NCBI RefSeq assembly: GCF_002844375.1
Contig: NZ_CP024199.1
Location: 508,001-572,000 of the forward strand
Source: Thalassospira marina
GTDB lineage: Bacteria; Pseudomonadota; Alphaproteobacteria; Rhodospirillales; Thalassospiraceae
Reading direction: 5' to 3'
DNA length: 64,000 bases
In this document: positions 34,024 to 44,120 of the stretch, piece by piece
How the letters are laid out: each line of letters starts with the position of its first letter
Numbering within the stretch: position 1 is the first letter of the stretch
Translations under genes and position numbers: made by a program
The notes under the pieces: generated by a model
The model's input: the letters and a program-made list of their open reading frames with translations, nothing else
Databases searched by the model: none
What the model was told of the DNA's origin: nothing

Positions 34024-36096
34024 TTAACGGGTTTCCCGCCGCCAGCCAAACAGGCAAAGCAGCACGCCAATAACGGCCAGTGCAGGCAGTGGCAGCAGGC
34101 TGGTAGTTGTGCCAATCAGGGTGCGGTAGCTATCGGTTCGCACAATGCCCGCCCAGTTTGTGCCATGCCATTGGTCCGCCCTGTCCACGCGCCGCCAGTC
34201 CGGTTCACCTTTTTCAAGGCGGCCGATAAAGCCATTATTGTCCGCCACCGTTTTTGCCAGAATTTCCGTGGTCGATGTGGTGTTGCGCCGTTCGCGGGTT
34301 AACACATCGCGATCAACATGAAGGGCGGTTTGGCTTTTTCCCTGGCTGTCGCGTGCGGTAATGCGGATCAGCCCATGTTGTTCAATCGGAATATTGGCAT
34401 GCCATGTCTGGTCTGACTGGCGGACAAAGGGGGCCTCGATCGACCGGGCCGTTACCGGGTCCAGCGCCGTAGCGTTTTGCGGGGCTGCGCCAATTTTATG
34501 CCAGGTCAAATCCAGTGATTTGCCATCGGCGGACCGGGTGGTTTCGATGGTGTTTTCTTCCAGTGCCGGTTCCTTCATCAGCCAGTGCGACAGGCGGCGC
34601 AGCAATTCGGCCACCGGGCCGCCACCATCATGGCCGCGCTGCCACAGCCACATCTGGTCACTGGTCAGGATGGCAGCACGCCCTTCGCGCACGCGCGACA
34701 GGGTGAGTAACGGCAAATCATCAATGCCGGTCATAACGGTCATGGCCTGGTTGTTGGTTTGCCGGGTTTCAAGCTGGCGGTACCATTTGCCCCATTTCTG
34801 GGTGTTCTGGCGGGGGCCTGCAATGGCCGATGTGACAGGGTGCATCCGCCCGGTTTCATTCACCTGCGGGACAAATCCCTGTTCAAGGATACGCCCGGTC
34901 GCGGCAAGCGGCATCATCTGGCCCAATACCGTATCGGCAAGGCCATCTTCGGCAATATATTCAGGCCCGGCCACCACAAGGGCCGCGCCGCCGCCCTGCA
35001 CATATTCAACCACCTTTTCCAGATACTGCACCGGCAATACGCCACGGCGCTGGTAACGGTCAAAAATCACCAGATCGAACTGTTTCAGGCGCACCTCGAA
35101 CAGATCTCGGATCGGAAAGGGGATCAGGGCCAGTTCATTGATCGGCGTGTCATCGCCTTTTTCCGGCGGGCGCAAAATGGTGAAATGCACCAGATCAACC
35201 CCGGGATCGGCGCGCAACAGGTTGCGCCATGCGCGTTCACCGGGATGCGGTTCGCCTGATAACAGCAAAACACGTAGCCGGTCACGAACACCGGTGGTTT
35301 CCAATATCAGGCGGTTATTGCTGGTATCGGCTTCGTCGGGCAGGGCGGGCATGCGCAGTTCGGCCAAAACCGGGCCTGCATGGGTGATGGGAATGGTGAC
35401 CGATGTTTTCTGGTTGGCTGGCACATCAAACCGCCGCACCGTGCCATCTTCCTGCAAAAGGGTCACACCCAGCGGGCTGCCAGGTGTCAGGTCCGGGTCA
35501 ATCGCCTCGACAATGAATTCCGCATCTTTGCCAACAATGCCGTAATCGACATTCTGATGCATTTGCAGGCGGCGGTCGCGTTCGTCCTGCGTGCCTGTAA
35601 TCAGCACATGTAAAGGCGCGTTCAGCTTCAGGCTGGCGGGGACATCATGCACCTGCCCGTCGGTAATCATGATAACCCCGGCCAGGCGTTCGCGCGGGAT
35701 GCCGCCCAACAGGCGGTCCAGCGCTGAAAACATATCGGTCTGGGTGGTGCCGGGAATATTTTCAATACGCAGGTCAATATCCGGGTCGTCATCATATTCC
35801 CGGTGCAGTTCCGCAATGGCCTGATCGGTCTGGGCCTGGCGGTTGCCCATATTCTGGCTTTCGGACCGGTCCGCCAGAACCAGCAGAATATCGCTTAGTT
35901 TTTCGTGGGACTGGTCGGTAAATTGTGGCGCCAAAAGCCCGATCAGCATCAGGGCCATCATCACCGCCCGCCAAACACCGCCGCGCAGCCGCATGGCAAT
36001 GCCAAGCACCAGAAAGCCAATCGCAATCACGGCGAGAAGGCCCAGCCAGTCGGTCGATATCAGCGGATTGATCTGAAAATCCTGCCAGTTGCTCAT
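34024..36096 (-). CDS. Membrane protein with glutamine amidotransferase-like fold (MoxR cluster)
   Basis: 690-aa protein with two N-terminal membrane helices (about residues 17-60), a large extracytoplasmic part and one C-terminal helix (LPALAVIGVLLCLFGW). The region DRLRVLLLSGEPHPGERAWRNLLRADP to VEYVQGGGAALVVAGPEY resembles the class I glutamine amidotransferase-like fold found in such clusters; no catalytic triad is obvious. VIMITDGQVHDVP has a von Willebrand-like look. Last gene of moxR-DUF58-BatA/DUF4159-this; it overlaps the previous gene by 4 bases. Function unknown. Confidence 0.75.
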   Translation of the reverse strand: MSNWQDFQINPLISTDWLGLLAVIAIGFLVLGIAMRLRGGVWRAVMMALMLIGLLAPQFTDQSHEKLSDILLVLADRSESQNMGNRQAQTDQAIAELHREYDDDPDIDLRIENIPGTTQTDMFSALDRLLGGIPRERLAGVIMITDGQVHDVPASLKLNAPLHVLITGTQDERDRRLQMHQNVDYGIVGKDAEFIVEAIDPDLTPGSPLGVTLLQEDGTVRRFDVPANQKTSVTIPITHAGPVLAELRMPALPDEADTSNNRLILETTGVRDRLRVLLLSGEPHPGERAWRNLLRADPGVDLVHFTILRPPEKGDDTPINELALIPFPIRDLFEVRLKQFDLVIFDRYQRRGVLPVQYLEKVVEYVQGGGAALVVAGPEYIAEDGLADTVLGQMMPLAATGRILEQGFVPQVNETGRMHPVTSAIAGPRQNTQKWGKWYRQLETRQTNNQAMTVMTGIDDLPLLTLSRVREGRAAILTSDQMWLWQRGHDGGGPVAELLRRLSHWLMKEPALEENTIETTRSADGKSLDLTWHKIGAAPQNATALDPVTARSIEAPFVRQSDQTWHANIPIEQHGLIRITARDSQGKSQTALHVDRDVLTRERRNTTSTTEILAKTVADNNGFIGRLEKGEPDWRRVDRADQWHGTNWAGIVRTDSYRTLIGTTTSLLPLPALAVIGVLLCLFGWRRETR

Positions 36097-38975
36097 CGGC
36101 CCAGCCTTTCAAGGATGGCAGGCAAATGTACCTGATCCCCCTTATAGCTGCCGGTCAGGGCATAGATGACCAGATTGACACCAAAACGCAGCGCCATTTC
36201 GTGGCGGCGTGGTGAAATATCGTCAATCGGGTTGCTGGTGGCTTCGCCGTAACGTTCAAGTTCCAACCGTGTTTGCACCCAGGATGCCGCCCAGTCATTG
36301 CCGCCAAACAAAACCGATGCCACACCATCAAGGCGCGGGTCGGGCCGGGCATCTACCCAAAGCGGGGCGTCAAACCGGCCATAGGCCTGATCCAGCAGGT
36401 AAAAACTGCGAAAAACAATATGGTCGCCGGGTGCACGTGCCAGTGTCGGAATATCCACCCCGGCCAGCAATCGGCGCAGGCGGGCGGGTTCCACCTCGCG
36501 GTCGCGGCTGTCAATCAGGATCATGCCGCCATTGGCAAGGTAACGGTTAAGCTGTTCGCGGCCATAGGCCGACATTTCGTTCTGGCCTTCGGTCAGCGGC
36601 CAGTAAATCAGCGGGTAAAAGCTTAGATCATCGGTTTGCGGGTTCACCATGCTGGGCGTTGCCAGGTCGGCGGCAGTGCGCCGGCGCAGCGTTTCGGTCA
36701 GGCCGGTCAGCCCCGCCTTGCTAAGGCGGTCAATCGCGGCAACACCGGTTTCCATATAGGCAAGGCGCGGATGCAGGGCCGCGCGAAAATCGCTTTGCGG
36801 GGCCTGGCTGTTTTCCTGCGCATGGGCGGTGTTTGGCAATGTTAAAAGGCCGCAGGCCGCGGCCATGCTGCCCGCCAAAATCACCAGCATACCAAGCCGG
36901 TTCTGGGCGCCATTATTGCCGCCTGCCGCACCTGGCTTCTGTGTTGCTGCTTTGCTGTGCGCAGCATTGCTGCCCTTAGCACCTCCATCGGATTGCGAAA
37001 GCGTGGCACGCATTTTCCGACCCCGGCGATAGCCCTGAAACTGGCTGTTGGCCCCGGTTAAAATAATGATCAGCGTATCAAGCAGGAACAGGCAGAAGGC
37101 GGCAAAAACGCAAATGGCGGCAAGGTCCATCTGGTTGTCATCGACCAGGGTTTTTAACTGCACCTGATCGGGCCAGTTCACCGGCCTATCCAGCCCGGTT
37201 AAAAACGACCCCAGATTATGGGCAACAGCCTGGCCATTTTGCCCGTAAATACCCGGCGGGTGGCGCGGGTCGGGCATGGCGGCAGTACCCTGAAGGCCCA
37301 AAACAGTCGGGTCGGGCTGGTGGGCATGGCCAAACCCGTCGAGCACCGATTGCGCAGGCAATAAAGCCTGAATTGCCGAAGACGCCTGATTATCCGGGCT
37401 GGCAAGGGGCAGGATGCGCTGCCAGATTTGCACAAAAAGCCCCGACATGGGCAGGTTGGACCAATCCGCCCACGGGGTGACGTGAAACAGCACAATGCGC
37501 CCGGCATTTTTCGCCATACTGGTAATAAGCGGCGTGCCATCGGTTAACCGGGCCCAGGTTTTTTCCACAATATCGCGGTCTGGCTCGGCCAGAAGCTGGC
37601 GGTTCACGGTGATGTCTTCGGGGATGGGCAAACCATGAAACGGGCTGGTATCGGCAAAGGCAGTCAAACGTTTGGGCCGTTCCCACGACATGGACCCGCC
37701 AAAATCGCGATTTCCCATACGCAGGGTAACGGGCAAAAAGCGGTCATCAGGGCTGCTCGCACTGTCACCGGCAAAACGTACCAGCATCCCGCCATTATCC
37801 AGCCAGCTTGCCAATTGGCCCTGCTGGCTGCCCAGGCCGGGAATATTGCCGGTGGCAACCAGAATATCGGGCTTTTGCGCCAGCAGGTTTGCCAGTGTGC
37901 CATAACTGATATCGGCATAGGGCGATATTGCCCGATCAAGAAAGAAATACCGGTCCGACAGCAAAACCGGGCCTTCGCCAGAACTGACGATAATGCCAAC
38001 CTTGCGCTGCTGCCATTTTGCCCCGGTCTGAAACAGGGCGGCGGCACTTTCAATACCCGTCAGGCCAACGGTTTGTATGGCATTGGCAATGTCGCCGGGC
38101 AGGGCCACTTCAATGCGGTTGGTGGTCGTTCCACTTTGCAATGTGGCGGGATGGCGCAAAATCACCTGCCCGCGGCTGTCGCGCGCAACAAGGGTAACCG
38201 GCTTGTCGCTCCCCAGCGGTGAATGGCGCAAATTAACGCTCATGCCATTGCGATTGCGGCTTAACCCGGAAATAACAATGCTGCCGTCATTGGCATCGGC
38301 AACCGGGTGCAAAACAATTAAGGGCGACACCGCCGATAGGTCACCCGCCAGGGTGGCCTTGCCATCGGCGGCAATGTTGTCGGTTACGAAAATGGCGCTG
38401 GATATGGCGTTGATAATGTCCTGGCGCGCCGAAATAAGGTTTCCCAAACCATGATAATCCGGCGCCCAGGGGCGGGGTTGAATGCGGTCAAACGCATCCT
38501 GGCTGGCATGGGGGGAAAGCGGCCCCAAAATGGGGGGCAGGGCAATGTCATTGGCCCCGGCGGCTTCGGGGGCCGTCAGCGCAATGAAAACCGGCTGGTT
38601 GTTTAACCGCGCCTGGTTAACGATCTGCTTCATCCCCTGGCGATATTGCGGCCAGTGCGCGGCACTGGACCAGCTATTATCAACCATCACCAGAATGGCA
38701 CCATTATCGGGTGCGTAATCGTTTTTGTTCAAAACCGGGTGGGCCGCCGCCAATATCAGGCAAAGCAGGATCAGGCTGCGTAAAATGGTTTGCCAGATCG
38801 GTGCGCGTTCGGCATTGCGGCGGTTATTCGTCGCCCCCAGCAGCAAGCGTGCAGCGGGAAAATGAATACGGCGTGGTCGGCGCGGCGCACTGCGAATAAT
38901 CAGCCACAATACCGGCAGCAACAACAGGCCTGCCAGAAATGCGGGGTAAAGAAACGTAATGGCGTTAAATGTCAT
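36093..38975 (-). CDS. BatA-like N-terminal plus DUF4159 membrane protein
   Basis: 960-aa protein. The N-terminal part has two membrane helices around RRPRRIHFPAARLLL (BatA-type start) and a von Willebrand-like domain (GAILVMVDNSWSSA). Central membrane helices lie near residues 610-640 (ICVFAAFCLFLLDTLIIIL) and near 690-715. The C-terminal domain (from DFRAALHPRLAYMETGVAAID) has the DUF4159 segment YPLIYWPLTEGQ...LNRYLANGGMILID. This fusion is typical of alphaproteobacterial MoxR clusters. Overlaps both neighbours by 4 bases (ATGA-type), so the cluster is tightly coupled. Probable envelope function, unknown. Confidence 0.85.
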   Translation of the reverse strand: MTFNAITFLYPAFLAGLLLLPVLWLIIRSAPRRPRRIHFPAARLLLGATNNRRNAERAPIWQTILRSLILLCLILAAAHPVLNKNDYAPDNGAILVMVDNSWSSAAHWPQYRQGMKQIVNQARLNNQPVFIALTAPEAAGANDIALPPILGPLSPHASQDAFDRIQPRPWAPDYHGLGNLISARQDIINAISSAIFVTDNIAADGKATLAGDLSAVSPLIVLHPVADANDGSIVISGLSRNRNGMSVNLRHSPLGSDKPVTLVARDSRGQVILRHPATLQSGTTTNRIEVALPGDIANAIQTVGLTGIESAAALFQTGAKWQQRKVGIIVSSGEGPVLLSDRYFFLDRAISPYADISYGTLANLLAQKPDILVATGNIPGLGSQQGQLASWLDNGGMLVRFAGDSASSPDDRFLPVTLRMGNRDFGGSMSWERPKRLTAFADTSPFHGLPIPEDITVNRQLLAEPDRDIVEKTWARLTDGTPLITSMAKNAGRIVLFHVTPWADWSNLPMSGLFVQIWQRILPLASPDNQASSAIQALLPAQSVLDGFGHAHQPDPTVLGLQGTAAMPDPRHPPGIYGQNGQAVAHNLGSFLTGLDRPVNWPDQVQLKTLVDDNQMDLAAICVFAAFCLFLLDTLIIILTGANSQFQGYRRGRKMRATLSQSDGGAKGSNAAHSKAATQKPGAAGGNNGAQNRLGMLVILAGSMAAACGLLTLPNTAHAQENSQAPQSDFRAALHPRLAYMETGVAAIDRLSKAGLTGLTETLRRRTAADLATPSMVNPQTDDLSFYPLIYWPLTEGQNEMSAYGREQLNRYLANGGMILIDSRDREVEPARLRRLLAGVDIPTLARAPGDHIVFRSFYLLDQAYGRFDAPLWVDARPDPRLDGVASVLFGGNDWAASWVQTRLELERYGEATSNPIDDISPRRHEMALRFGVNLVIYALTGSYKGDQVHLPAILERLGR

Positions 38976-39913
38976 GCAGGCCGCCCGCGGGCATTGCCCG
39001 TTGCCGGGCCGCCGCCATTGCGCAAGGGCCGTTCGGTAATATGCTGATACAGGGCAAGCAGGGTCTGGTTGGGGCTTTCGGTGGTGACATGCAGGTCATA
39101 AAGCCACTGGCTGGCCATGGTCGCATCGCGAATGCGCGCACGCCAGCGCAGGCTGCGCCGGGCAAATTCGGCGTGTTGGTCCTCGAACTTCTCGCTATGC
39201 AGCAGCAGGTTGTCGTTGCCATCGGTAAAATCGATGCGGCCGGTAAATTCCGGTGTGCATTCGGCCGGGTCCAATACCTGGATCAACGCCCCGTCATTCA
39301 GGTTATGGGCCAGGCGGCGCAGCGCCGTGGCAGGGGATTGGTCCGGCGCGGCATATTCCAGAAAATCGCCCAGAATTAAAACACTGTGCCTGCGCCCGGG
39401 ATGAATGGCCGAAATACCGCGATCGGCATTATCCGGCGCGCTTAGCATGGCATGGCCCAGTTTTTGTAGCTGGTCATGCACGGTAACGCGGGTGTGGGGG
39501 GCATCGAAGGCGCCAACGGTTTCGCCATTGCGCAATAAAAGGTCGGCCAGGGCCAGGGCCATAACCATCATGCGGTCGGCCTTGGGGCGGTATTTTTCAT
39601 CCGATGCCCAAAAGGCCGAACTGCCAAACACCGGCCATATCCAATAGGTGTGGCTGGCCTGCCATTCGGTCTGGCGAATAAAGGTATTGTCGCTGCGCGC
39701 CGAACGGCGCCAGTCGATCTGCCCGGTCGGGTCGCCCGCAACATAGGGGCGAAACTGCCAGAAATCGCTGCCTGGCCCTACCTTGCGGTTGCCGTGCAAA
39801 CCACTGCGCAGCGCGGTTGCCAACCGGCGCGATTCATCAACAAGTTGCGGCAGACGCGCCGCCAGGGAACGGGCGGCGGCAATCTGGTCAGGCAAATTGC
39901 GAGCAGGCACCAT
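38972..39913 (-). CDS. DUF58 domain protein
   Basis: 313-aa protein with the DUF58 signature FRPYVAGDPTGQIDWRRSARSD, and DRMMVMALALADLLLRNGE, then SVLILGDFLE of a von Willebrand-like fold. DUF58 proteins sit with MoxR ATPases and may be their substrates or partners in assembling metal- or envelope-linked complexes. Its ATG shares one base with the moxR stop (TAATG); its end overlaps the next gene by 4. Confidence 0.9.
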   Translation of the reverse strand: MVPARNLPDQIAAARSLAARLPQLVDESRRLATALRSGLHGNRKVGPGSDFWQFRPYVAGDPTGQIDWRRSARSDNTFIRQTEWQASHTYWIWPVFGSSAFWASDEKYRPKADRMMVMALALADLLLRNGETVGAFDAPHTRVTVHDQLQKLGHAMLSAPDNADRGISAIHPGRRHSVLILGDFLEYAAPDQSPATALRRLAHNLNDGALIQVLDPAECTPEFTGRIDFTDGNDNLLLHSEKFEDQHAEFARRSLRWRARIRDATMASQWLYDLHVTTESPNQTLLALYQHITERPLRNGGGPATGNARGRPA

Positions 39914-40956
39914 TATGCGTGCTGATCCCTTATTCTGGACAGGACATTGGTAATCAGCGATGCGGCGGAATAACCATCCGCCCGTGCGCCATAGGTCAGG
40001 CCAAAACGATGCCGCAAAACCGGTATTGCCAGTGCCGACACATCATCAAGCGACGGGGCAAATCGGCCCTGCAACATTGCACGCGCCCGGCACGCCAGCG
40101 ACAGGGACTGTGCCGCGCGGGTGCCCGGCCCCCAGGCAACATTGTTCTTGATATCGTCAAAGCTGGTGCTTTCCGGGCGGCAGGCCCGGCAAAGCGCAAT
40201 AATGGTATCAAGCACACGGTCGGGCATCGGCAGGCGACGGACAAAATCCTGTGCCTCGATCAGTTCGTCGGTATGTAAAATCTGGCGCGGGCGATTTAAA
40301 TGGCGCCCGGTGGTTTGGGCCACAATCTGGCGTTCGGCATCCCGGTCGGGATAGGCCAGGCGAACTTCCAGCAGGAACCGGTCCAACTGCGCTTCGGGCA
40401 GCGGATAGGTGCCTTCCTGCTCCAGCGGGTTTTGCGTTGCCAGCACATGGAACGGCAGGGGCAGGGCATGGGAATATCCCGCTACCGAAACCTCGCGTTC
40501 CTGCATGGCCTGCAACAGGGCCGATTGCGTGCGCGGGCTGGCACGGTTGATTTCATCAGCCAGCAGCAACTGGCAAAAAACCGGGCCCCTGATAAAACGA
40601 AAGGCACGTTTGCCATCCGGCCCTTCTTCCAGGACTTCGGACCCCAGAATATCGGCAGGCATCAGGTCCGGTGTGAACTGCACACGTTTATCAAGAAGCC
40701 CCAACGCCTTGCCAAGGGTATGCGCCATCAGCGACTTGCCAAGGCCAGGTGCGCCGACCATCAAAACATGGCCGCCAGCAAGAATGCCAATCAGGGTCTG
40801 GTCAACGGCTTCATCCTGGCCGAAGATGATGGATGCGATCATATCGCGGGCTTCGCCCAGTCGGGCAACACAGGCGTCCAGGCGGGCGGCATCCTGTTCC
40901 AGGCTGCTTTCGCGGGACATGCCAAATTCTTCAGGAAAGTGCTGCGTGTTTGTCAT
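39913..40956 (-). CDS. MoxR-family AAA+ ATPase
   Basis: 347-aa ATPase. Walker A GAPGLGKSLMAHTLG, Walker B LLLADEINRASPRTQSALLQAMQE, sensor ATQNPLEQEGTYPLPEAQLDRFLL, all typical of MoxR. It is probably a chaperone-like AAA+ acting on the DUF58 and von Willebrand-type neighbours. First gene of the four-gene cluster, divergent from the DUF1285 gene (125-base gap). Confidence 0.93.
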   Translation of the reverse strand: MTNTQHFPEEFGMSRESSLEQDAARLDACVARLGEARDMIASIIFGQDEAVDQTLIGILAGGHVLMVGAPGLGKSLMAHTLGKALGLLDKRVQFTPDLMPADILGSEVLEEGPDGKRAFRFIRGPVFCQLLLADEINRASPRTQSALLQAMQEREVSVAGYSHALPLPFHVLATQNPLEQEGTYPLPEAQLDRFLLEVRLAYPDRDAERQIVAQTTGRHLNRPRQILHTDELIEAQDFVRRLPMPDRVLDTIIALCRACRPESTSFDDIKNNVAWGPGTRAAQSLSLACRARAMLQGRFAPSLDDVSALAIPVLRHRFGLTYGARADGYSAASLITNVLSRIRDQHA

Positions 40957-41081
40957 GGCCGTAAATTCTGCATCCTCTGTTGCATTGGATCTATCGGGCT
41001 GTCACACAGGCTGGAAATTCCTGGATCGTAAACTAGCTAATATGCAGGGTATATTAGAAACCTTGACCACAAGTGTATAAC

Positions 41082-41678
41082 ATGACCCAAAGCGATAAAA
41101 CTGTCGATCTTGCAGAAAATCTCTGGAAACGTCTGCGCAGTGGCAAGCCGCCATCGGGCCGCCACCCCCAGATATGTGGTGATATTCCCATGGCCATCAA
41201 GCGGGATGGCACATGGTTTTATCAGGGCGGGCCAATTGGCCGCATCGAACTGGTAAAACTGTTTTCCACCGTCCTGCAACGCGACGAAGAAGGCGGTCAC
41301 TGGCTGGTTACCCCTGCCGAAATGGCCCGGATCGACGTTGAAGACGCGGCCTTTGTCGTGGTCGAGGTGCGACGCGAGGAAGGGGCGGAAAATGCTGATG
41401 CTGGCCCGGTCATTAAAATGCGCACCAATATCGACCAGTGGGTTGATCTTGATGAAAATCATACGCTTCGGGTCGAGGAAGACAGCACAAGCGGCGAACC
41501 ATCGCCCTATATTGCACTGGATCGCGGCCTGGAAGCCCGGCTGAACCGGGCCAGTTTTTACCAGCTTGTGGACTGGGCCGAAGAAATTGAAACCGATGAT
41601 CCGGCAAAAACGGCGATCGGCGTTTACAGCCACGGACGATTCTTTAAAATCGGCACCGTGGAGAATGACGAAAAATGA
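41082..41678 (+). CDS. DUF1285 family protein
   Basis: 198-aa soluble protein. DUF1285 hallmarks: CGDIPMAIKRDGTWFYQGGPIGRIELVKLFSTVL, GHWLVTPAEMARIDVEDAAFVVVEV and RASFYQLVDWAE. Function unknown. Its stop overlaps the next start (ATGA), linking it to the CoA pyrophosphatase. Start at the ATG at 41082; a GTG three codons upstream is possible. Confidence 0.88.
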   Translation: MTQSDKTVDLAENLWKRLRSGKPPSGRHPQICGDIPMAIKRDGTWFYQGGPIGRIELVKLFSTVLQRDEEGGHWLVTPAEMARIDVEDAAFVVVEVRREEGAENADAGPVIKMRTNIDQWVDLDENHTLRVEEDSTSGEPSPYIALDRGLEARLNRASFYQLVDWAEEIETDDPAKTAIGVYSHGRFFKIGTVENDEK

Positions 41679-42322
41679 CACCGGAACAGATTATTACCGC
41701 CCTTAAAGCCCCGCGCGATGGCCTTGAATTGCGGGTGGGCGACCATGCCGTGGATTTTCCCGGTTCCAAATCGCGGGCGCGCGCCTTTGCCGAGGGCGAA
41801 TTGCAGGCACGGGCTGCGGCCGTGCTGGTGCCGTTAGTGGCGCGCGACAATGGCCTGTCGGTGATATTGACGCGCCGTACCGCTCATTTAAACGCCCATG
41901 CCGGGCAAATCAGCTTTCCCGGTGGGCGGAAGGAAGATGCCGACCCCGACCTTGAAGAAACCGCCTTGCGCGAAACGGAAGAGGAAATTGGCCTGAACCG
42001 CCAGCATATCCGTCTGGTGGGCCGGTTAAATGATTATTACACCGTTACCGGGTTTCAGGTGACGCCGGTGGTTGGCATTGTAACCCCGCCATTCGATCTG
42101 GTTGCCGACCCGTTCGAGGTCGACGAGGTTTTTGAAGTGCCGCTATCCTTTATTCTTGAACAGCGAAACCAGAAACTGCAAACCGTGGAATTTGAAGGGG
42201 CCAAGCGGCGCTATTTTGCCATTCCCTACCGGCAATATTATATCTGGGGGGCAACGGCTGGCATGCTGGTCAATTTCAGCGACCTTCTGCGCGCCCAGGG
42301 GGCTATGCCTTCGGGGATATAG
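41675..42322 (+). CDS. CoA pyrophosphatase, Nudix family
   Basis: 215-aa hydrolase that cuts CoA and its derivatives to phosphopantetheine and 3',5'-ADP. It carries the CoA-specific region ILTRRTAHLNAHAGQISFPGG directly followed by the Nudix box (GGRKEDADPDLEETALRETEEEIGL, about residues 84-108). It overlaps the DUF1285 stop. About 86 bases follow before the DUF6111 gene. Confidence 0.92.
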   Translation: MTPEQIITALKAPRDGLELRVGDHAVDFPGSKSRARAFAEGELQARAAAVLVPLVARDNGLSVILTRRTAHLNAHAGQISFPGGRKEDADPDLEETALRETEEEIGLNRQHIRLVGRLNDYYTVTGFQVTPVVGIVTPPFDLVADPFEVDEVFEVPLSFILEQRNQKLQTVEFEGAKRRYFAIPYRQYYIWGATAGMLVNFSDLLRAQGAMPSGI

Positions 42323-42408
42323 GGCGCGTTTAACCTGCTGCCCGTTTTGTTTGATCTATGCCTGGCATGTCATGAATGCCGAACTGACCAGCCAGAAAGA
42401 AGGCCGCC

Positions 42409-42702
42409 ATGCTGCGTGAAATTATCCAGATCGGACTGCCGCTTATTCTGCCATTCGTGATTTATTCCGTGTGGCTGAAATATGCGCGCGCCAAGGCCAT
42501 ACGCGAAGGGCACGATATTATTCCGCCCTGGGATCAGGGGCCGTGGCTGATGCTGTTTTTTATCGGTATTTTGCTGGCAGGCAGTATTCTGGTGTTCACC
42601 GCACTTACCAGTGGTGCCGCGCCTGATTCGGTTTATCATGCGCCCGAACTCAAAGATGGTGTCATCACGCCGGGCTATTTTGAACCCAAAGATCCGCAAT
42701 AA
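42409..42702 (+). CDS. DUF6111-like small membrane protein
   Basis: 97 aa with two membrane helices (IGLPLILPFVIYSVWLKY and WLMLFFIGILLAGSILVFTAL) and a short soluble tail. It matches what I recall of DUF6111, a small Rhodospirillales family usually before cca; function unknown. GAAGGCCGCC precedes the start. Confidence 0.7.
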   Translation: MLREIIQIGLPLILPFVIYSVWLKYARAKAIREGHDIIPPWDQGPWLMLFFIGILLAGSILVFTALTSGAAPDSVYHAPELKDGVITPGYFEPKDPQ

Positions 42703-42797
42703 TATGTGCCGTGCGCTGTGCGGTATTTATCTGTCACAACGGTTATCGGCCGTGCCTTCCGCTTTTTTGTAATTACTGGCTTTGCCCAAGATTTCGC

Positions 42798-44120
42798 ATG
42801 ACAAAACTGGAACCCACCGGGCATCTGGCCCCCTATGGCGTTATGGCCGCCCCGGAAACCCGCAGGGTGTTTGCTGCCCTGGCCAAAAAGGGCGGCACGG
42901 CCCGGTTTGTCGGTGGTATTGTGCGCGATGTCCTGCTGGCGCGTGATTTGCACGATGTTGACATTGCCTGCGATCTGAAACCCGAAGCCAGCATGAAAGC
43001 CCTGCAGGATGCCGGTATTCGCGTTATTCCCACCGGCCTGCAGCATGGCACGATAACCGCTGTCATTGATGATTACAGCTATGAAATCACCACTTTGCGG
43101 GTCGATGTCACAACCGATGGCCGCCATGCCGAGGTCGCCTTTACCGATAACTGGCTGTTAGATGCCAAACGGCGCGATTTCACCTTTAACGCCCTATATG
43201 CCGATGCCAATGGCACGATTTACGATCCCTTTAATGGCGAAGCGGATTTGCGTATTGGCAAGGTGCGGTTTATTGGTGTTGCCGAAGACCGCATCGCCGA
43301 GGATTATCTGCGCATTTTGCGGTTCTTCCGGTTTTTTGCCCATTTCGGCCGCCCGCCAGTGGATGCCATCGGTGCCGAAGCCTGCCGCAAGGGTGCGGCG
43401 GGTTTACGCGATATTTCGCGCGAACGTATTCGCGATGAAATGTTCAAATTGCTGCGCGCCAAAAGCCCGGCAGCCACCATTGGCGACATGATCGGCTTTT
43501 CGGTGTTACCCGCCATTTTGCCCGAACTGACCAATGTGGCACGCCTGCGCATTGTTGAATGGCTGGAAACCACGGCACTGGCTGATGCCGCGATATCGAT
43601 TGATCCGTTGCGCCGGATGGCATCGCTTTTTGTAAGTCCACATACCGGCGATGACGCCATGGCCCATGCCGCGCGGTTTGCCCGTTCCCTTCGCCTGTCA
43701 AATGACGAGGTCGAACGGTTTTCCCTGATGTGTTTCAGTTATCGCCTGATCGAAAATGTCATGGATGCAAAACGCGTGCGCCAGCATTTGTATCATTTGG
43801 GTGTGGCGGCCTTTCGCGATGCGGTGATCATGGCCTGGGCCAGCCATGCCGCCCACGCAGCAGCCCGCCCGGTGCCCGGCGAAAACCGCCGCTGGCAGGA
43901 AATGCTGGAACTGGCAAATGGCTGGCAGCAGCCGGAATTACCCGTAAAGGGCCGCGATATTTTACAGGCCGGGCTGGTGCCCGCCGGGCCGATGGTCGGC
44001 CAGCTTTTGCGCCGCGCCGAAGAATACTGGCTGGAAAATGACATGCAGCCAGACCGCGACATGTTGATGGATTATATGGCGGCACATAAAAATGCCGATC
44101 CATCCCGGGAGATGAAATGA
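42798..44120 (+). CDS. cca: CCA tRNA nucleotidyltransferase
   Basis: 440-aa class II nucleotidyltransferase that adds or repairs the 3' CCA of tRNAs. Head domain: RFVGGIVRDVLLARDLHDVDIACDLKP (GGxVRD and DxD metal residues). Then RRDFTFNALYAD, and RIAEDYLRILRFFRFFAHFG of the nucleotide-recognition region. The frame is open to 42711, but the ATG at 42798 (MTKLEPTGHL) gives the family start. Ends with a 4-base overlap onto the GDSL gene. Confidence 0.94.
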   Translation: MTKLEPTGHLAPYGVMAAPETRRVFAALAKKGGTARFVGGIVRDVLLARDLHDVDIACDLKPEASMKALQDAGIRVIPTGLQHGTITAVIDDYSYEITTLRVDVTTDGRHAEVAFTDNWLLDAKRRDFTFNALYADANGTIYDPFNGEADLRIGKVRFIGVAEDRIAEDYLRILRFFRFFAHFGRPPVDAIGAEACRKGAAGLRDISRERIRDEMFKLLRAKSPAATIGDMIGFSVLPAILPELTNVARLRIVEWLETTALADAAISIDPLRRMASLFVSPHTGDDAMAHAARFARSLRLSNDEVERFSLMCFSYRLIENVMDAKRVRQHLYHLGVAAFRDAVIMAWASHAAHAAARPVPGENRRWQEMLELANGWQQPELPVKGRDILQAGLVPAGPMVGQLLRRAEEYWLENDMQPDRDMLMDYMAAHKNADPSREMK

